From the NCBI RefSeq assembly GCF_037969725.1, contig NZ_CP150203.1, positions 3,550,001 to 3,614,000 on the forward strand: a DNA stretch of 64,000 bases, in the 5' to 3' direction. Within the stretch, counting starts at the first letter, position 1. Each line of letters opens with the position of its first letter. The notes under the pieces were generated by a model. The model ran no database searches. It saw only the letters and a program-made list of their open reading frames with translations, and had not been told where the DNA came from. Positions 54,586 to 63,037 of the stretch are shown in pieces. The DNA is from Paenibacillus sp. FSL W8-0426. GTDB taxonomy: Bacteria; Bacillota; Bacilli; Paenibacillales; Paenibacillaceae. A program made the position numbers and the translations under genes.

Positions 54586-56850
54586 ATGTTTAACATTAGT
54601 TCAAAAAATGACAAGAAAGCACTCAGAAGACGGCTGTCAAAGTTTCCTCTTCCACGTATCTCTCCCCTTCCGTCGGGATGGAAAGGAGCTATTTTTGGAG
54701 TTTCTATTGTTACGTTGTTCATTTGTTTAGTTCAAGCTTTCTATTACCTTGGGTCGCGAGGGGTTCAGGACTACTTCGTCGGTACAATATTATCGATTCT
54801 GGCCGTTCTTGGACTCACGGGACTTGTTGCAGGCGTGTTGCATTGGGCTAAAAAAATGCCTTCTCGGTATGTTTGGTTCCTGCTGGCATCTATTGGTTTA
54901 CTGTATCTCAGTTTTTTAGGACCCCTACCGTTAACGTTATCCATTCTTTTATGCATCCTCTTCTCCTTTTCTTTACTTGGAGCCTTGCTTTATCGATTCA
55001 TAAAGGGTTCGTATCGCGAAGCTGCAAGGTGGGTAAAAGTAACAGCAAGTTCAGGGATTGCTGCGGTGTTTATTTTCATTTGTGTACTGGGATATTGGCT
55101 CACTTGTGGAGGTTTTGCCGAGTTAGAGGTTCAGTATCCTTTACAAACCGTCAAGACTGCGGACAATTACTCAAACTCCGTGGCCAATCCGGCTGAACCT
55201 GGTACATTTCGTGTAAATTCAGTGACCTATGCAAGTAATCCTACGTATCGCAAAGATCTTGATACCCAAGGTCGTCTAACGACAAAGACTGTGGATGGAT
55301 CGGCATTTGTAGGAAATTGGTCTTCCAGACGTACGAACACCTTTGGTTTCGGTCCAGAAGCGATGCCGCTGAATGGCACAGTTTGGTATCCTGAAGGCGA
55401 CGGCCCCTTCCCGCTTGTCCTTGTTGTACATGGTAACCATCTTGCGACCGAGTTCTCTGATCCCGGATATGCCTATTTGGGAAAATTACTGGCAAGTCGT
55501 GGATATATCTTAGCTTCGATCGATGAGAATTTTCTGAATATTTCTCCGTACGATGATCTGTTTATTTTAGATGGATTGGAGGGTGAAAACCGTGCACGAG
55601 GTTGGTTACTGCTCGAACATTTAAAAACGTGGGAGTCATGGAATGCTTCTGAAGGAAATCCGTTCCATAGCAAAGTAGATATGCAGCATATTGCACTGAT
55701 GGGACATTCCCGTGGGGGTGAGGCCATCACTACGGCAGCCGCGTACAATCAAATGACAACATATCCCGAAGATGCAACCATCAAGTTTGATTACCATTTT
55801 AATATTCAATCCCTTGTCTCGATCGCAGGTACCGACATGCAGTACCAACCGGGCGGACAACCCATCGAGCTTCATGATATCAACTATTTGTCCCTACATG
55901 GCTCCCACGATATGGACATCAATTCGTTCGTTGGAGCGAATCAGTATTTTCGTACACGCTTTACTGAAAATAGTCATTATTTCAAATCATATGTGTACAT
56001 ATACGGTGCAAATCATGGACAATTCAACACGGTTTGGGGTAAATCCGATGCTGCCGGGATCGGAAACATGTTATTTAATAACTCAGAGATCCTTCCTGGT
56101 GAACAACAGATTCAAGCTGCAGAAGTATTGATATCCTCCTTTTTGGAGGCCACATTGAGGAACAATCATTCGTATCGGATGGTATTTCAAGATCTAGGAT
56201 ACGCCAAGGAATGGTTGCCAGAAACCATGTATATCAGCAATTATTGGGACGGAAACACGACCACCCTCACTAATTATGAAGAAGATTCCGATCCGGGGAC
56301 AACCACGTTACCCGGCGGGCGTTTGGAAGGAGACTCCCTAAAGGTCTGGAAAGAAGACAAAGTAAAGATGGAACTGTCGGATGAACAGTATAGCGCGGTT
56401 TTCTTGGAGTGGGATAACAGATCGGCTTCCTCCACTCCTGTATATAAGGTCATATTGCCGGATTCGGGGATTGATATAACTGACACAAGTACTCTTGTTT
56501 TTTCCATCGCTAACCATGATACCGGGCAAGAAGCTCATGAAGCAGACACTTTAGTCGACCTAACGATCTCCGTTGAAGATGAAACTGGAAACGTGAGTCG
56601 CTTGCCACTTAGCAATTTTTCACCCCTTCTCCCCATGTTCGAAGGTGTTCTTGCCAAGCGGCCGTTAGGATTCTTCCAAACGATTAAGGAACCGATTTTT
56701 CAAAACTTTGCTTTCGATATGAATGATTTTATTAAAGCCAACACCAATTTAGTGCCCGAACGGATCCGCAAGATTAGTTTTATTTTTGACCAGACCACCA
56801 AAGGTAATATCTTAATGAAAGACATCGGTATTCGGAATGATAAAAAATAA
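54586..56850 (+). CDS. Membrane-anchored alpha/beta hydrolase
   Basis: A 754-residue protein. The first 30 residues are strongly basic; five membrane segments follow (about 35-55, 65-85, 93-112, 115-137, 155-172). The remaining 580 residues would lie outside the cell. They contain an alpha/beta-hydrolase domain (about 255-520) with HGNHLATEF (282-290), nucleophile elbow GHSRGG (Ser375), an acidic residue in GSHDMD (Asp442/444) and His477 in GANHGQF. The last 200 residues (540-754) form a beta-rich domain of unknown type. Similar hydrolase domains occur in dienelactone-hydrolase- and chlorophyllase-like proteins. The substrate is unknown. The start has AAAGGCGG 9 bases upstream. Confidence 0.83.
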   Translation: MFNISSKNDKKALRRRLSKFPLPRISPLPSGWKGAIFGVSIVTLFICLVQAFYYLGSRGVQDYFVGTILSILAVLGLTGLVAGVLHWAKKMPSRYVWFLLASIGLLYLSFLGPLPLTLSILLCILFSFSLLGALLYRFIKGSYREAARWVKVTASSGIAAVFIFICVLGYWLTCGGFAELEVQYPLQTVKTADNYSNSVANPAEPGTFRVNSVTYASNPTYRKDLDTQGRLTTKTVDGSAFVGNWSSRRTNTFGFGPEAMPLNGTVWYPEGDGPFPLVLVVHGNHLATEFSDPGYAYLGKLLASRGYILASIDENFLNISPYDDLFILDGLEGENRARGWLLLEHLKTWESWNASEGNPFHSKVDMQHIALMGHSRGGEAITTAAAYNQMTTYPEDATIKFDYHFNIQSLVSIAGTDMQYQPGGQPIELHDINYLSLHGSHDMDINSFVGANQYFRTRFTENSHYFKSYVYIYGANHGQFNTVWGKSDAAGIGNMLFNNSEILPGEQQIQAAEVLISSFLEATLRNNHSYRMVFQDLGYAKEWLPETMYISNYWDGNTTTLTNYEEDSDPGTTTLPGGRLEGDSLKVWKEDKVKMELSDEQYSAVFLEWDNRSASSTPVYKVILPDSGIDITDTSTLVFSIANHDTGQEAHEADTLVDLTISVEDETGNVSRLPLSNFSPLLPMFEGVLAKRPLGFFQTIKEPIFQNFAFDMNDFIKANTNLVPERIRKISFIFDQTTKGNILMKDIGIRNDKK

Positions 56851-56854
56851 ATGA

Positions 56855-57364
56855 CTATGGATTTGGAGGTGTAGGCACAGCGGGTTCTCCATCGCGGCCA
56901 AGCCGCCGGCTTGCCGTTTCTCTACGACCCGTTGCCGGGACGTGAGTTCCCGCTTTTGCCAAACCAAACGTCGGCATATTGTTGTACATACATTCATATT
57001 GCCCTTCTGGGACTAGATAGGTTTCGTGAAAAATACCTACATCTCCTCCTGTTCCAATTTTGCGGTTGAAATCCCTCCATGCCTTCAAATGGTTAGCTCC
57101 GTGTCGGGCATAGTGCTCCAAGTGTTCAAAGCTTCTCCAATATTGAATGAGTGTAAGTCCCCGTCCAGAAAAGTGATAGGAACCTTCCATGAACCCGAGC
57201 TCCTCTTTGTTCCGGTACAGTTCCTGAAGCATCGGGGACATGGCATTCATAACAGGCAGCCATTTATGTACCGCCCACCACTTGTTAATCCGAAAACCAA
57301 TCACGAACACAACGAAGGAACCCTCCATATGTGCGGTATACCGACCTGCAATCACGTTACCCAT
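56855..57364 (-). CDS. DUF4188 family protein (monooxygenase-like)
   Basis: A 169-residue protein with the DUF4188 pattern: GSFVVFVIGFRINKWWAVHK, LGFMEGSYHFSGRGLTLIQY, WRSFEHLEHYARHGANHLKA, WRDFNRKIG. The family has a ferredoxin-like fold related to small monooxygenases; no biochemical role is known to me. The last 30 residues are Arg/Pro-rich and unlike the family, so the end may be altered. It lies 6 bases after the TetR gene and is surely co-transcribed with it, which suggests that it is the regulated output. Confidence 0.85.
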   Translation of the reverse strand: MGNVIAGRYTAHMEGSFVVFVIGFRINKWWAVHKWLPVMNAMSPMLQELYRNKEELGFMEGSYHFSGRGLTLIQYWRSFEHLEHYARHGANHLKAWRDFNRKIGTGGDVGIFHETYLVPEGQYECMYNNMPTFGLAKAGTHVPATGRRETASRRLGRDGEPAVPTPPNP

Positions 57365-57370
57365 GCTTAT

Positions 57371-58012
57371 TCACTCCTTCTCCTTTATTTCAAGCAAACC
57401 CATATGCGTTTCATAGAAGCGACCGATATCCGTAGAATTGTACAATTGAGCCGTCAGGAACGCACCATAAAAAATGGTGAAACAGATCTGTACAGCTTGT
57501 TCCAAGGTAAGAGTGTAATGGAGCTTCCCAGCTTGCTGTTCATCCCTCATGAACTGTTCGAATAAAACAAACATATTAGGCGATTGACTTCCTGCTTCCT
57601 CTTGGCCCGGAAAGAGCAGCGATACTTCAGCCCGACTCAGCTCAGGCATGCAAGGCTGCATGTTCTGTTCTGCGAGAAAAGAGATCAAACTCGGCATCAT
57701 TCCCGGTCTTACTTGATACTCCTTAGCGACCTCGGACAGCAAATGGCGGAATGCATGAAATCCTTTTATACCTTCCTGTTCGATTTCGATTATCCGTTCA
57801 GTGAGCCAAACCCGCATAAAATAAATAAGGAGATCCTCTTTACGTTGATAAAACTTGAAAAAAGTGACCTTGGATATTTCAGCTCTCTTGCAGATATCCT
57901 CAATCATGACCTGGCTGAACATCCGATCCTTCATTAAGGATAATCCCGCTTCATACAGCGCAATTTTGTTCTTGGCTTTTTTTAATTCCCTTAATGGGAT
58001 ATCCCGGCTCAT
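57371..58012 (-). CDS. TetR/AcrR-family transcriptional regulator
   Basis: A 213-residue protein with the TetR helix-turn-helix at about 12-60 (FSQVMIEDICKRAEISKVTF, FKFYQRKEDLLIYF) and a variable ligand domain. Its own promoter carries a 28-bp palindrome between the -35 and -10 boxes (58045-58078), so it very probably represses itself and the DUF4188 gene behind it. The inducer is unknown. Confidence 0.9.
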   Translation of the reverse strand: MSRDIPLRELKKAKNKIALYEAGLSLMKDRMFSQVMIEDICKRAEISKVTFFKFYQRKEDLLIYFMRVWLTERIIEIEQEGIKGFHAFRHLLSEVAKEYQVRPGMMPSLISFLAEQNMQPCMPELSRAEVSLLFPGQEEAGSQSPNMFVLFEQFMRDEQQAGKLHYTLTLEQAVQICFTIFYGAFLTAQLYNSTDIGRFYETHMGLLEIKEKE

Positions 58013-58044
58013 AGCGATTGCACCTCTTTAATATTAACTACAGT

Positions 58045-58078
58045 AAATAAATTAACACGAGTTAATTTATTTTGTCAA
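58045..58078 (-). promoter_or_regulatory. TetR-DUF4188 promoter with operator inside
   Basis: Minus strand: -35 TTGACA (58073-58078), 17-base spacer, -10 TTAATT (58050-58055). The perfect inverted repeat AAATAAATTAAC / GTTAATTTATTT with a 4-base centre (58045-58072) fills the spacer and covers the -10 box, a classic autorepression site. Confidence 0.75.
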
Positions 58079-58105
58079 TGTGGCTAAATAGACAAAAAAT
58101 ACCCC

Positions 58106-58609
58106 TTACATTGTTATACAGATGCAGGGGTACGGCCTAGTGTAAATCATTTTTATCCTATTGGACTCATTAAATAAATCGCCAAGGCCCGATGTCTGTG
58201 ATTCGGCGCCCAAACCGCATGGTTCAATAATTCGATCATAACCAAAAATAAATGAATCATGTGAGAAAAAATCTTTAGTATCCAAAAACTGTGATTGATC
58301 TAGAAGCACATAAATATAGTTATTCATGTCAATACAGTCCATCAAAAAAGTGCATATATCCTTGTTGAAGTGCCGGATCAACTGACGACTTAAATGTTGG
58401 CGAAGAAACCAAGGACAAAATTCAAAGGAGGGAGTGCGGTAGAAGTCCACGTAAGTGCTTCCCTTATTCAAGGTGAGTTGGAGCGGAATGAAATGTGTCA
58501 TAATCCATGGTTTAGCCTGTGAGTAATTGGCTAAGACGGCAAACATATTTGCCTGCCACTGCCACGAGGTTATAGCCGGATACTTCATCGGTAATATATT
58601 GGATCGCAA
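58106..58609 (-). pseudogene. Chimeric fragment: N-part of a peptide-cluster-type protein joined to a nitroreductase relic
   Basis: A frame from TTG 58609 (GGGGGTG upstream) encodes about 125 residues that look like real protein: ITSWQWQANMFAVLANYS, SFEFCPWFLRQHLSRQLIRH, IDMNNYIYVLLDQSQF, SHDSFIFGYD. From memory this resembles a Firmicute family (BtrH N-terminal-like) often found near peptide-biosynthesis genes, normally some 300 residues long. After FGYD the frame turns to nonsense. In the other two frames of 58171-58239 one reads MIELLNHAVWAPNHRH and then PWRFI, the N-terminal signature of a nitroreductase (AVWAPNH..EPWRF), itself frameshifted. So a deletion or insertion joined two broken genes. 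The upstream family name is tentative. Confidence 0.55.
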
Positions 58610-58634
58610 TTAGGCACCCCCTTGGGTAAAGAAT

Positions 58635-60212
58635 TTAATTTTCCCAAATGCTTGCCAGATCATTGATTTGAAGTGACACGACCTTTAGTTCTCCGCCAAG
58701 AGCATAGAGTTCTAGCCCCCTACTTTCCAAGTCGGGGAAAATCATGTCTGAAACGATTGTTTTTCCTTTATTGCCGAAGACCTCTACACTAGACCAATCC
58801 ACGTAAATGCTCAACTGTATCTGTTCATGCTCTGACTTCATAAAGGCCTTGTGTTTTGCAGCAAAATCGGGATGAAAATCAATAGCGTTCGACTTCGTCC
58901 GATCGACAAACAACTCCTCATTCAAGACATTATATCCAATGATCGTCTCCTGATTGGAAGACTTTCGCACCTTGAACCCAAATTCTATGGCAGTACCGAT
59001 TTCAAATTCCGCAATAATTTCTGCCTTTACAGCAGAAATATCTGACAAGACGTTGCTGCCTGGCTTAATCGTCAAGTCTTTCAGTGATAAAATCGGTTTC
59101 CTTAGTTGGCTTAACTCACTTATAGGTGCTTGAATTAAACGGAGCCCCTCCGAACAACTCTTAAGTTGTATCTCCCGGGGAATGGACATGTTGCCACGCC
59201 ATTCCTTTGAAGGAAGAGTGGAAGCATACCGCCAATTGTTCATCCATCCAATCCATATCTTTCGTCCGTCCTCGTTCGGAATGCCATCCCAGGTCACGGC
59301 CGCGTAAAAGTCAGATCCGTAATCGATCCATCTGATAGCATCCAAAGATTCCAATGTTTCATCTGGTGTGAATGACTTACCGTCAAAGCTCCCTATGAAA
59401 TACATCATGCCAGAACCTCCAGCCGGTGGCTCTGGATCCTTTGGATTCACACCATTTCGATCCCCGACACTTAGCGTCAGAATCCACTTCGTAATACTGG
59501 GATCCTCAGCTACTTGGATTCGAAATACATCGGGACACTCAAATACCCCACGGTGAATACCCGGAATATCGGAACCGAACTCGCTTGCAAAAGACCATTC
59601 CTTAAGATTTGAGGACGTGTAAAATTCGACACGGTCTCTTACAGCAAGAACCATTATCCACATTGAGGATTCATCATGCCAGAATACCTTCGGATCACGA
59701 AAATCTAGCGTTTTCATTGGGAATAAAACCGGGTTGCCTTCATATTTTGTCCAGGTTCGACCTTTATCCCTGCTGTAAGCGATGCTTTGTACCTGCGGTT
59801 TTCCTGGCTGAGCACTGTTGCCATCATTAGTATAGATAGCAACTAATCCGGATCCATCCTTGTTGAAAAATCCACTTGTATTGTTTTTGTCCACCACCGC
59901 ACTCCCCGAGAAGATCGCTCCATCTTCTTCAGGAAAAATAGCCGGTGGAAGTTCCTCCCAATGCACTAAATCCTTGCTTACCGCATGCCCCCAATGCATT
60001 TTGCCAAAGTCAGGCTGGGTATCATGAGGTGTATGTTGGTAGAAAAGGTGATATTCTCCTTCATAGTAAACCATGCCGTTAGGATCGTTCATCCAATTTT
60101 CCTTCGGCGAATAATGTAATTGGGGCCTGTATTTATTTTCGCAAAAACTATTCTCTGGTTCTTTTCTGCCACTCATCTCACCCGATAAATGAATTTTCTT
60201 AATGTTATTCAC
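58635..60212 (-). CDS. GH32 fructan/sucrose hydrolase
   Basis: A 525-residue GH32 enzyme. Nucleophile Asp43 is in WMNDPNG, the transition-state Asp173 in FRDPKVF, acid/base Glu225 in ECPD; a C-terminal beta-sandwich (about 370-525) ends the protein. No signal peptide. It hydrolyses terminal fructose from sucrose, inulin or levan oligosaccharides. The called start is GTG 60212, but AAAAGGAGA then lies only one base away; ATG 60173 (MSGRKEPEN) may be the real start. No sugar transporter is adjacent. A cre with one mismatch lies at 60486-60499. Confidence 0.88.
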   Translation of the reverse strand: MNNIKKIHLSGEMSGRKEPENSFCENKYRPQLHYSPKENWMNDPNGMVYYEGEYHLFYQHTPHDTQPDFGKMHWGHAVSKDLVHWEELPPAIFPEEDGAIFSGSAVVDKNNTSGFFNKDGSGLVAIYTNDGNSAQPGKPQVQSIAYSRDKGRTWTKYEGNPVLFPMKTLDFRDPKVFWHDESSMWIMVLAVRDRVEFYTSSNLKEWSFASEFGSDIPGIHRGVFECPDVFRIQVAEDPSITKWILTLSVGDRNGVNPKDPEPPAGGSGMMYFIGSFDGKSFTPDETLESLDAIRWIDYGSDFYAAVTWDGIPNEDGRKIWIGWMNNWRYASTLPSKEWRGNMSIPREIQLKSCSEGLRLIQAPISELSQLRKPILSLKDLTIKPGSNVLSDISAVKAEIIAEFEIGTAIEFGFKVRKSSNQETIIGYNVLNEELFVDRTKSNAIDFHPDFAAKHKAFMKSEHEQIQLSIYVDWSSVEVFGNKGKTIVSDMIFPDLESRGLELYALGGELKVVSLQINDLASIWEN

Positions 60213-60485
60213 TCTCCTTTTAGGTTATTTAGGATCTTATTGGAATGCGTGCTGGTAACTGCTTAGTGTACCTGAAATATGCATCCCTTATTAACAAAAT
60301 AATCCATCTTCGTGCATTTGTCAAAATATTTTTACTTAAATATATATATTTTTGGTTATATGATTCATTTTATTTTTACATTTGCACAAAATTCTATCAA
60401 TCCACTCGAAAATGACCAGTTTTATTTAAGATGAGCTAATTACCCTTCTTTATTTTGTAAACCAAATGTTCATCCCAGATGTTCA

Positions 60486-60499
60486 TTAAAGCGCTGTCA
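60486..60499. promoter_or_regulatory. cre site ahead of the GH32 gene
   Basis: TTAAAGCGCTGTCA matches TGWAANCGNTNWCA with one mismatch. It lies about 275 bases upstream of the GH32 start, so a long leader or a distant promoter would be needed. Confidence 0.5.
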
Positions 60500-60698
60500 A
60501 ATTACATTTTTTATTGAATTTTATTTGATTCATCAAATTATGTTGTTAAAATTATTATTTCTAAGCTATTAGCATACTGTTTGGAGTGGTTATATAAATT
60601 CAGGCGGAGTCTATCCAACGTTTTATGAACCAAAACGAGACATTTCATTCAGAGGCTTTAACTTCACCGGTTTTTATTTAGATCCCCACCTAATCGGC

Positions 60699-60803
60699 AA
60701 TCAGACTATGTTCTTGTTCTTTCCGGCAATAGAACTTGTACCGATAACATAAATAAGCCGCTAAAATAGCGACTTTAATGGGAATATGTTCTTGTACCTC
60801 GAC
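60699..60803 (+). repeat. Hairpin repeat family, copy F
   Basis: The most complete copy: CAGACTATGTTCTTGTTC at the left, CTTGTACCGATAACATAA, hairpin CGCTAAAATAGCG, and TTAATGGGAATATGTTCTTG with TACCTCGACA at the right. Confidence 0.75.
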
Positions 60804-60949
60804 ATCTTTGGTCGAGATACCTGCTAATCTCATTTCAATAGTCTGCATCTACACTTCTACCGGGTAGTCAGTTCCTCGCAGCTTTCAATGGGCAATCTTT
60901 TTGTCATCCGACACGTTTATATCATGCAACTATTTTCTCAATTTATTAT

Positions 60950-61300
60950 TTAAAGATGGATAAGAATATTGATAAGTTTCCCGAATGGGTCTCTAACAAA
61001 AAAACGCCGAACTCCCCATGGCTCCTCAGTTGGTCCATACTCAATTGGAATTCCTGCTTCTTTTATACGAGTCAACGCGTCATCAAGATCATCAACCTCA
61101 ATTGACAGATCAGGCACAGGTGTTCCAGAGCCTCCTTCTAATAGAAAACTAACCTGAGTGTCCATTTTCTCGTTCGAACCGTATGTTGTAATAAATCCCA
61201 TATCCATTAATTGATGAAGTCCAAGGATTTCCCCGTAAAAATGCGAGGCTTTGGAAAAGTCCTGCGCTGCAACATTTGCAACAATTCGTTTGACCTTCAT
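60950..61300 (-). CDS. VOC (glyoxalase) superfamily protein
   Basis: A 116-residue protein: VKRIVANVAAQDFSKASHFY, GEILGLHQLMDMGF at the start and WGVRRFFVRDPFGKLINILIH at the end, the usual two half-domains of the vicinal-oxygen-chelate fold. Unlike the VOC protein at 8238 it ends NILIH rather than with a Glu ligand, so metal binding may be lost or different. Function unknown; such proteins are often resistance or binding proteins. AGGAGGA precedes the ATG. Confidence 0.85.
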   Translation of the reverse strand: MKVKRIVANVAAQDFSKASHFYGEILGLHQLMDMGFITTYGSNEKMDTQVSFLLEGGSGTPVPDLSIEVDDLDDALTRIKEAGIPIEYGPTEEPWGVRRFFVRDPFGKLINILIHL

Positions 61301-61621
61301 TTTTCATCCTCCTAAAGTTTTGATATCTAATCATAAAAGCGATTGAGAAACTGAAATATATACGTAACACCAACTGGGGACAATTTCAGTTTGGGGCGAG
61401 CTAAGCGGTAATGTTTAAATTTAAACATATTCTGCAGCAACAGTCCAAGAAAGCGGCATAGGGATTATCGGCAAGTTCAAAAGGCAGCAAACACCGCTGA
61501 CAACATGCCTTTTAAAAGGTACATTATTGGGCCCGAACGGGCCATATTTTTGAGTGGATTTAAATAAGACCTACATTTTGTTGTTATTATGTAAAATACA
61601 ATGGGTTCATAGATTGATTTT
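61301..61621. other. Intergenic stretch without recognised features
   Basis: A short imperfect hairpin near 61600 and AT-rich sequence. No gene, promoter or repeat could be supported. Confidence 0.35.
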
Positions 61622-61895
61622 TCACAAAAAAGCTAGCCAATGTTTATCATCGGCCAGCCTCTCTTTAATTAAACCATTAACATTGTGAGACACAGGTTCA
61701 TTGTATTCCGAACCTCTTTTTCCTTTTACGATAATGGTATATGTTCCCGATGGATCTGTCTTTACACTAAGGCAGCTGAATTCAATCCGATGCCAACTCG
61801 TTTCCCGGCTGAATAATTCAGTCGTTTACCGCTCGCGTTATGGAGCTTCCTGATCGGCCTTTAAAAGACAACGTATACTCCGGACACCTTATTCA
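61622..61895 (-). pseudogene. Remnant of a secreted or binding-module protein
   Basis: On the minus strand the frame up to about 61830 reads VYTLSFKGRSGSSITRAVND; the next frame continues FSRETSWHRIEFSCLSVKTD, PSGTYTIIVKGKRGS and ends at 61622-61624. Together they look like the beta-sandwich of a carbohydrate-binding module (YTLSFKGRS...W..IEF....GTYTI) with one frameshift. No start codon. The last 25 codons overlap a terminator-like hairpin (61628-61662) and may be out of frame. Confidence 0.4.
61628..61675 (-). terminator. Possible terminator of the germination operon or remnant
   Basis: On the minus strand GGCTGGCCGATG pairs imperfectly with CATTGGCTAGC, followed by TTTTTTGTG. Confidence 0.5.
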
Positions 61896-61916
61896 TTGTG
61901 GAGTACATTGACCGCA

Positions 61917-63032
61917 TTAGCCGGAAGTCTTTTTCTTGTTCTTGCGGAGCAGCATCGTCAAGAACAGGAGGAGCGGAAGCGCAACCTGGAAGATCGGCCA
62001 GATTCTATTCAAGGCCACATGGAGACCGAACCATACAAATTCGGTAAATCGGGGTGAAATAAACGTCAGACCGTATATGATAATGCTCAGGAAAAGGAGG
62101 GCAGGCTTGTATCTGAAAGGGGTGACCGTTTGCATGCCGATGACGGCACCGAACAAAAACCCCGCCGTTTTGATCCCGATTCCAATAAACAATATCATGG
62201 TAAACAGGACGTCTGCCCGTTCAAACACCTTGGGCACCTGTATAAGCTGCGTTACCTCGAATAACGGATAGGTGCTGGATGCAGCCAACTCCGGGCCCAG
62301 CACAAGGATGGAAAGCTCATTAACGACTATAAGGAAAATGGCCGTAATCCAGTATACGATAACGATCCACCGCTTCAGCTTACGTTTATCCGCAATAAGT
62401 TTAAACAGAGTTAAGAAAAGTACCGTCTGCCCGAAGGGGAAGGACATAATTTCGGGTATGGCTGCCTTCACTACGGGCATGAAGCCGTTCTCCAACACGG
62501 GAAACAAAAATTCAAAATGCAAAAGCCCCGTAAAAGGAATCAGCAGCATAATACTGCCATAACCCAAAACCATGAGCAGCACCCATATATGGCAAAGAAG
62601 AAACCAGACTCTTGGACCGAACCGCACCACATCGGCACAGACGATTAACGCAATTAAAGTAACGATCCCGGTTGGGGTTCTGTTCAGTAATGTCAAGGTC
62701 CCGAGCTCCCCCATATCCCTGATCGTTCGGGATGACTCATATGTAAAGTAACCGATGAACCCGAGTCCCGCCAGACTTCCCATCCATCTTCCCCAATAAT
62801 GGCGGAACATCTCGAATAAATCCAGCTCCGGTTCAAGGCGGTGAATGGTCAGGTACATCAGCAGCAGAATGAAGCCGGCGATGGCCCCGATCATCATGGC
62901 CAGCCACGCATCCTGCTTTGCATCGCCTCCCAATAGGAATAGTGTTGTACTGCCAACCTGAAACAAAGAGAAGGCCATGACCAATCCGGATACACGGGTA
63001 ACGGTTTTACTCATCCTTTTTCGCTCCTCCAA
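61917..63032 (-). CDS. Spore germination protein, GerAB/GerKB-type permease
   Basis: A 371-residue integral membrane protein with about ten hydrophobic segments (VSGLVMAFSLFQVGSTTLFL, GAIAGFILLLMYLTIHRL and others) and the amino-acid-permease-like pattern of GerAB proteins (length about 365). It forms the ligand-binding subunit of a germinant receptor in the inner spore membrane. It lies 5 bases after a GerAC-type gene, so it is the last gene of a ger operon whose first gene(s) lie beyond the right edge. Which germinant is sensed cannot be read. The C-terminus ends in a basic run (LLRKNKKKTSG). Confidence 0.9.
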   Translation of the reverse strand: MEERKRMSKTVTRVSGLVMAFSLFQVGSTTLFLLGGDAKQDAWLAMMIGAIAGFILLLMYLTIHRLEPELDLFEMFRHYWGRWMGSLAGLGFIGYFTYESSRTIRDMGELGTLTLLNRTPTGIVTLIALIVCADVVRFGPRVWFLLCHIWVLLMVLGYGSIMLLIPFTGLLHFEFLFPVLENGFMPVVKAAIPEIMSFPFGQTVLFLTLFKLIADKRKLKRWIVIVYWITAIFLIVVNELSILVLGPELAASSTYPLFEVTQLIQVPKVFERADVLFTMILFIGIGIKTAGFLFGAVIGMQTVTPFRYKPALLFLSIIIYGLTFISPRFTEFVWFGLHVALNRIWPIFQVALPLLLFLTMLLRKNKKKTSG

Positions 63033-63037
63033 CAGGG

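Larger units (their letters stand above)
60213..60949. other. Intergenic stretch upstream of the GH32 gene
   Basis: It is very AT-rich near the GH32 start and holds the cre (60486-60499) and the best copy of the hairpin repeat (60699-60803). No gene was seen. Confidence 0.45.
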
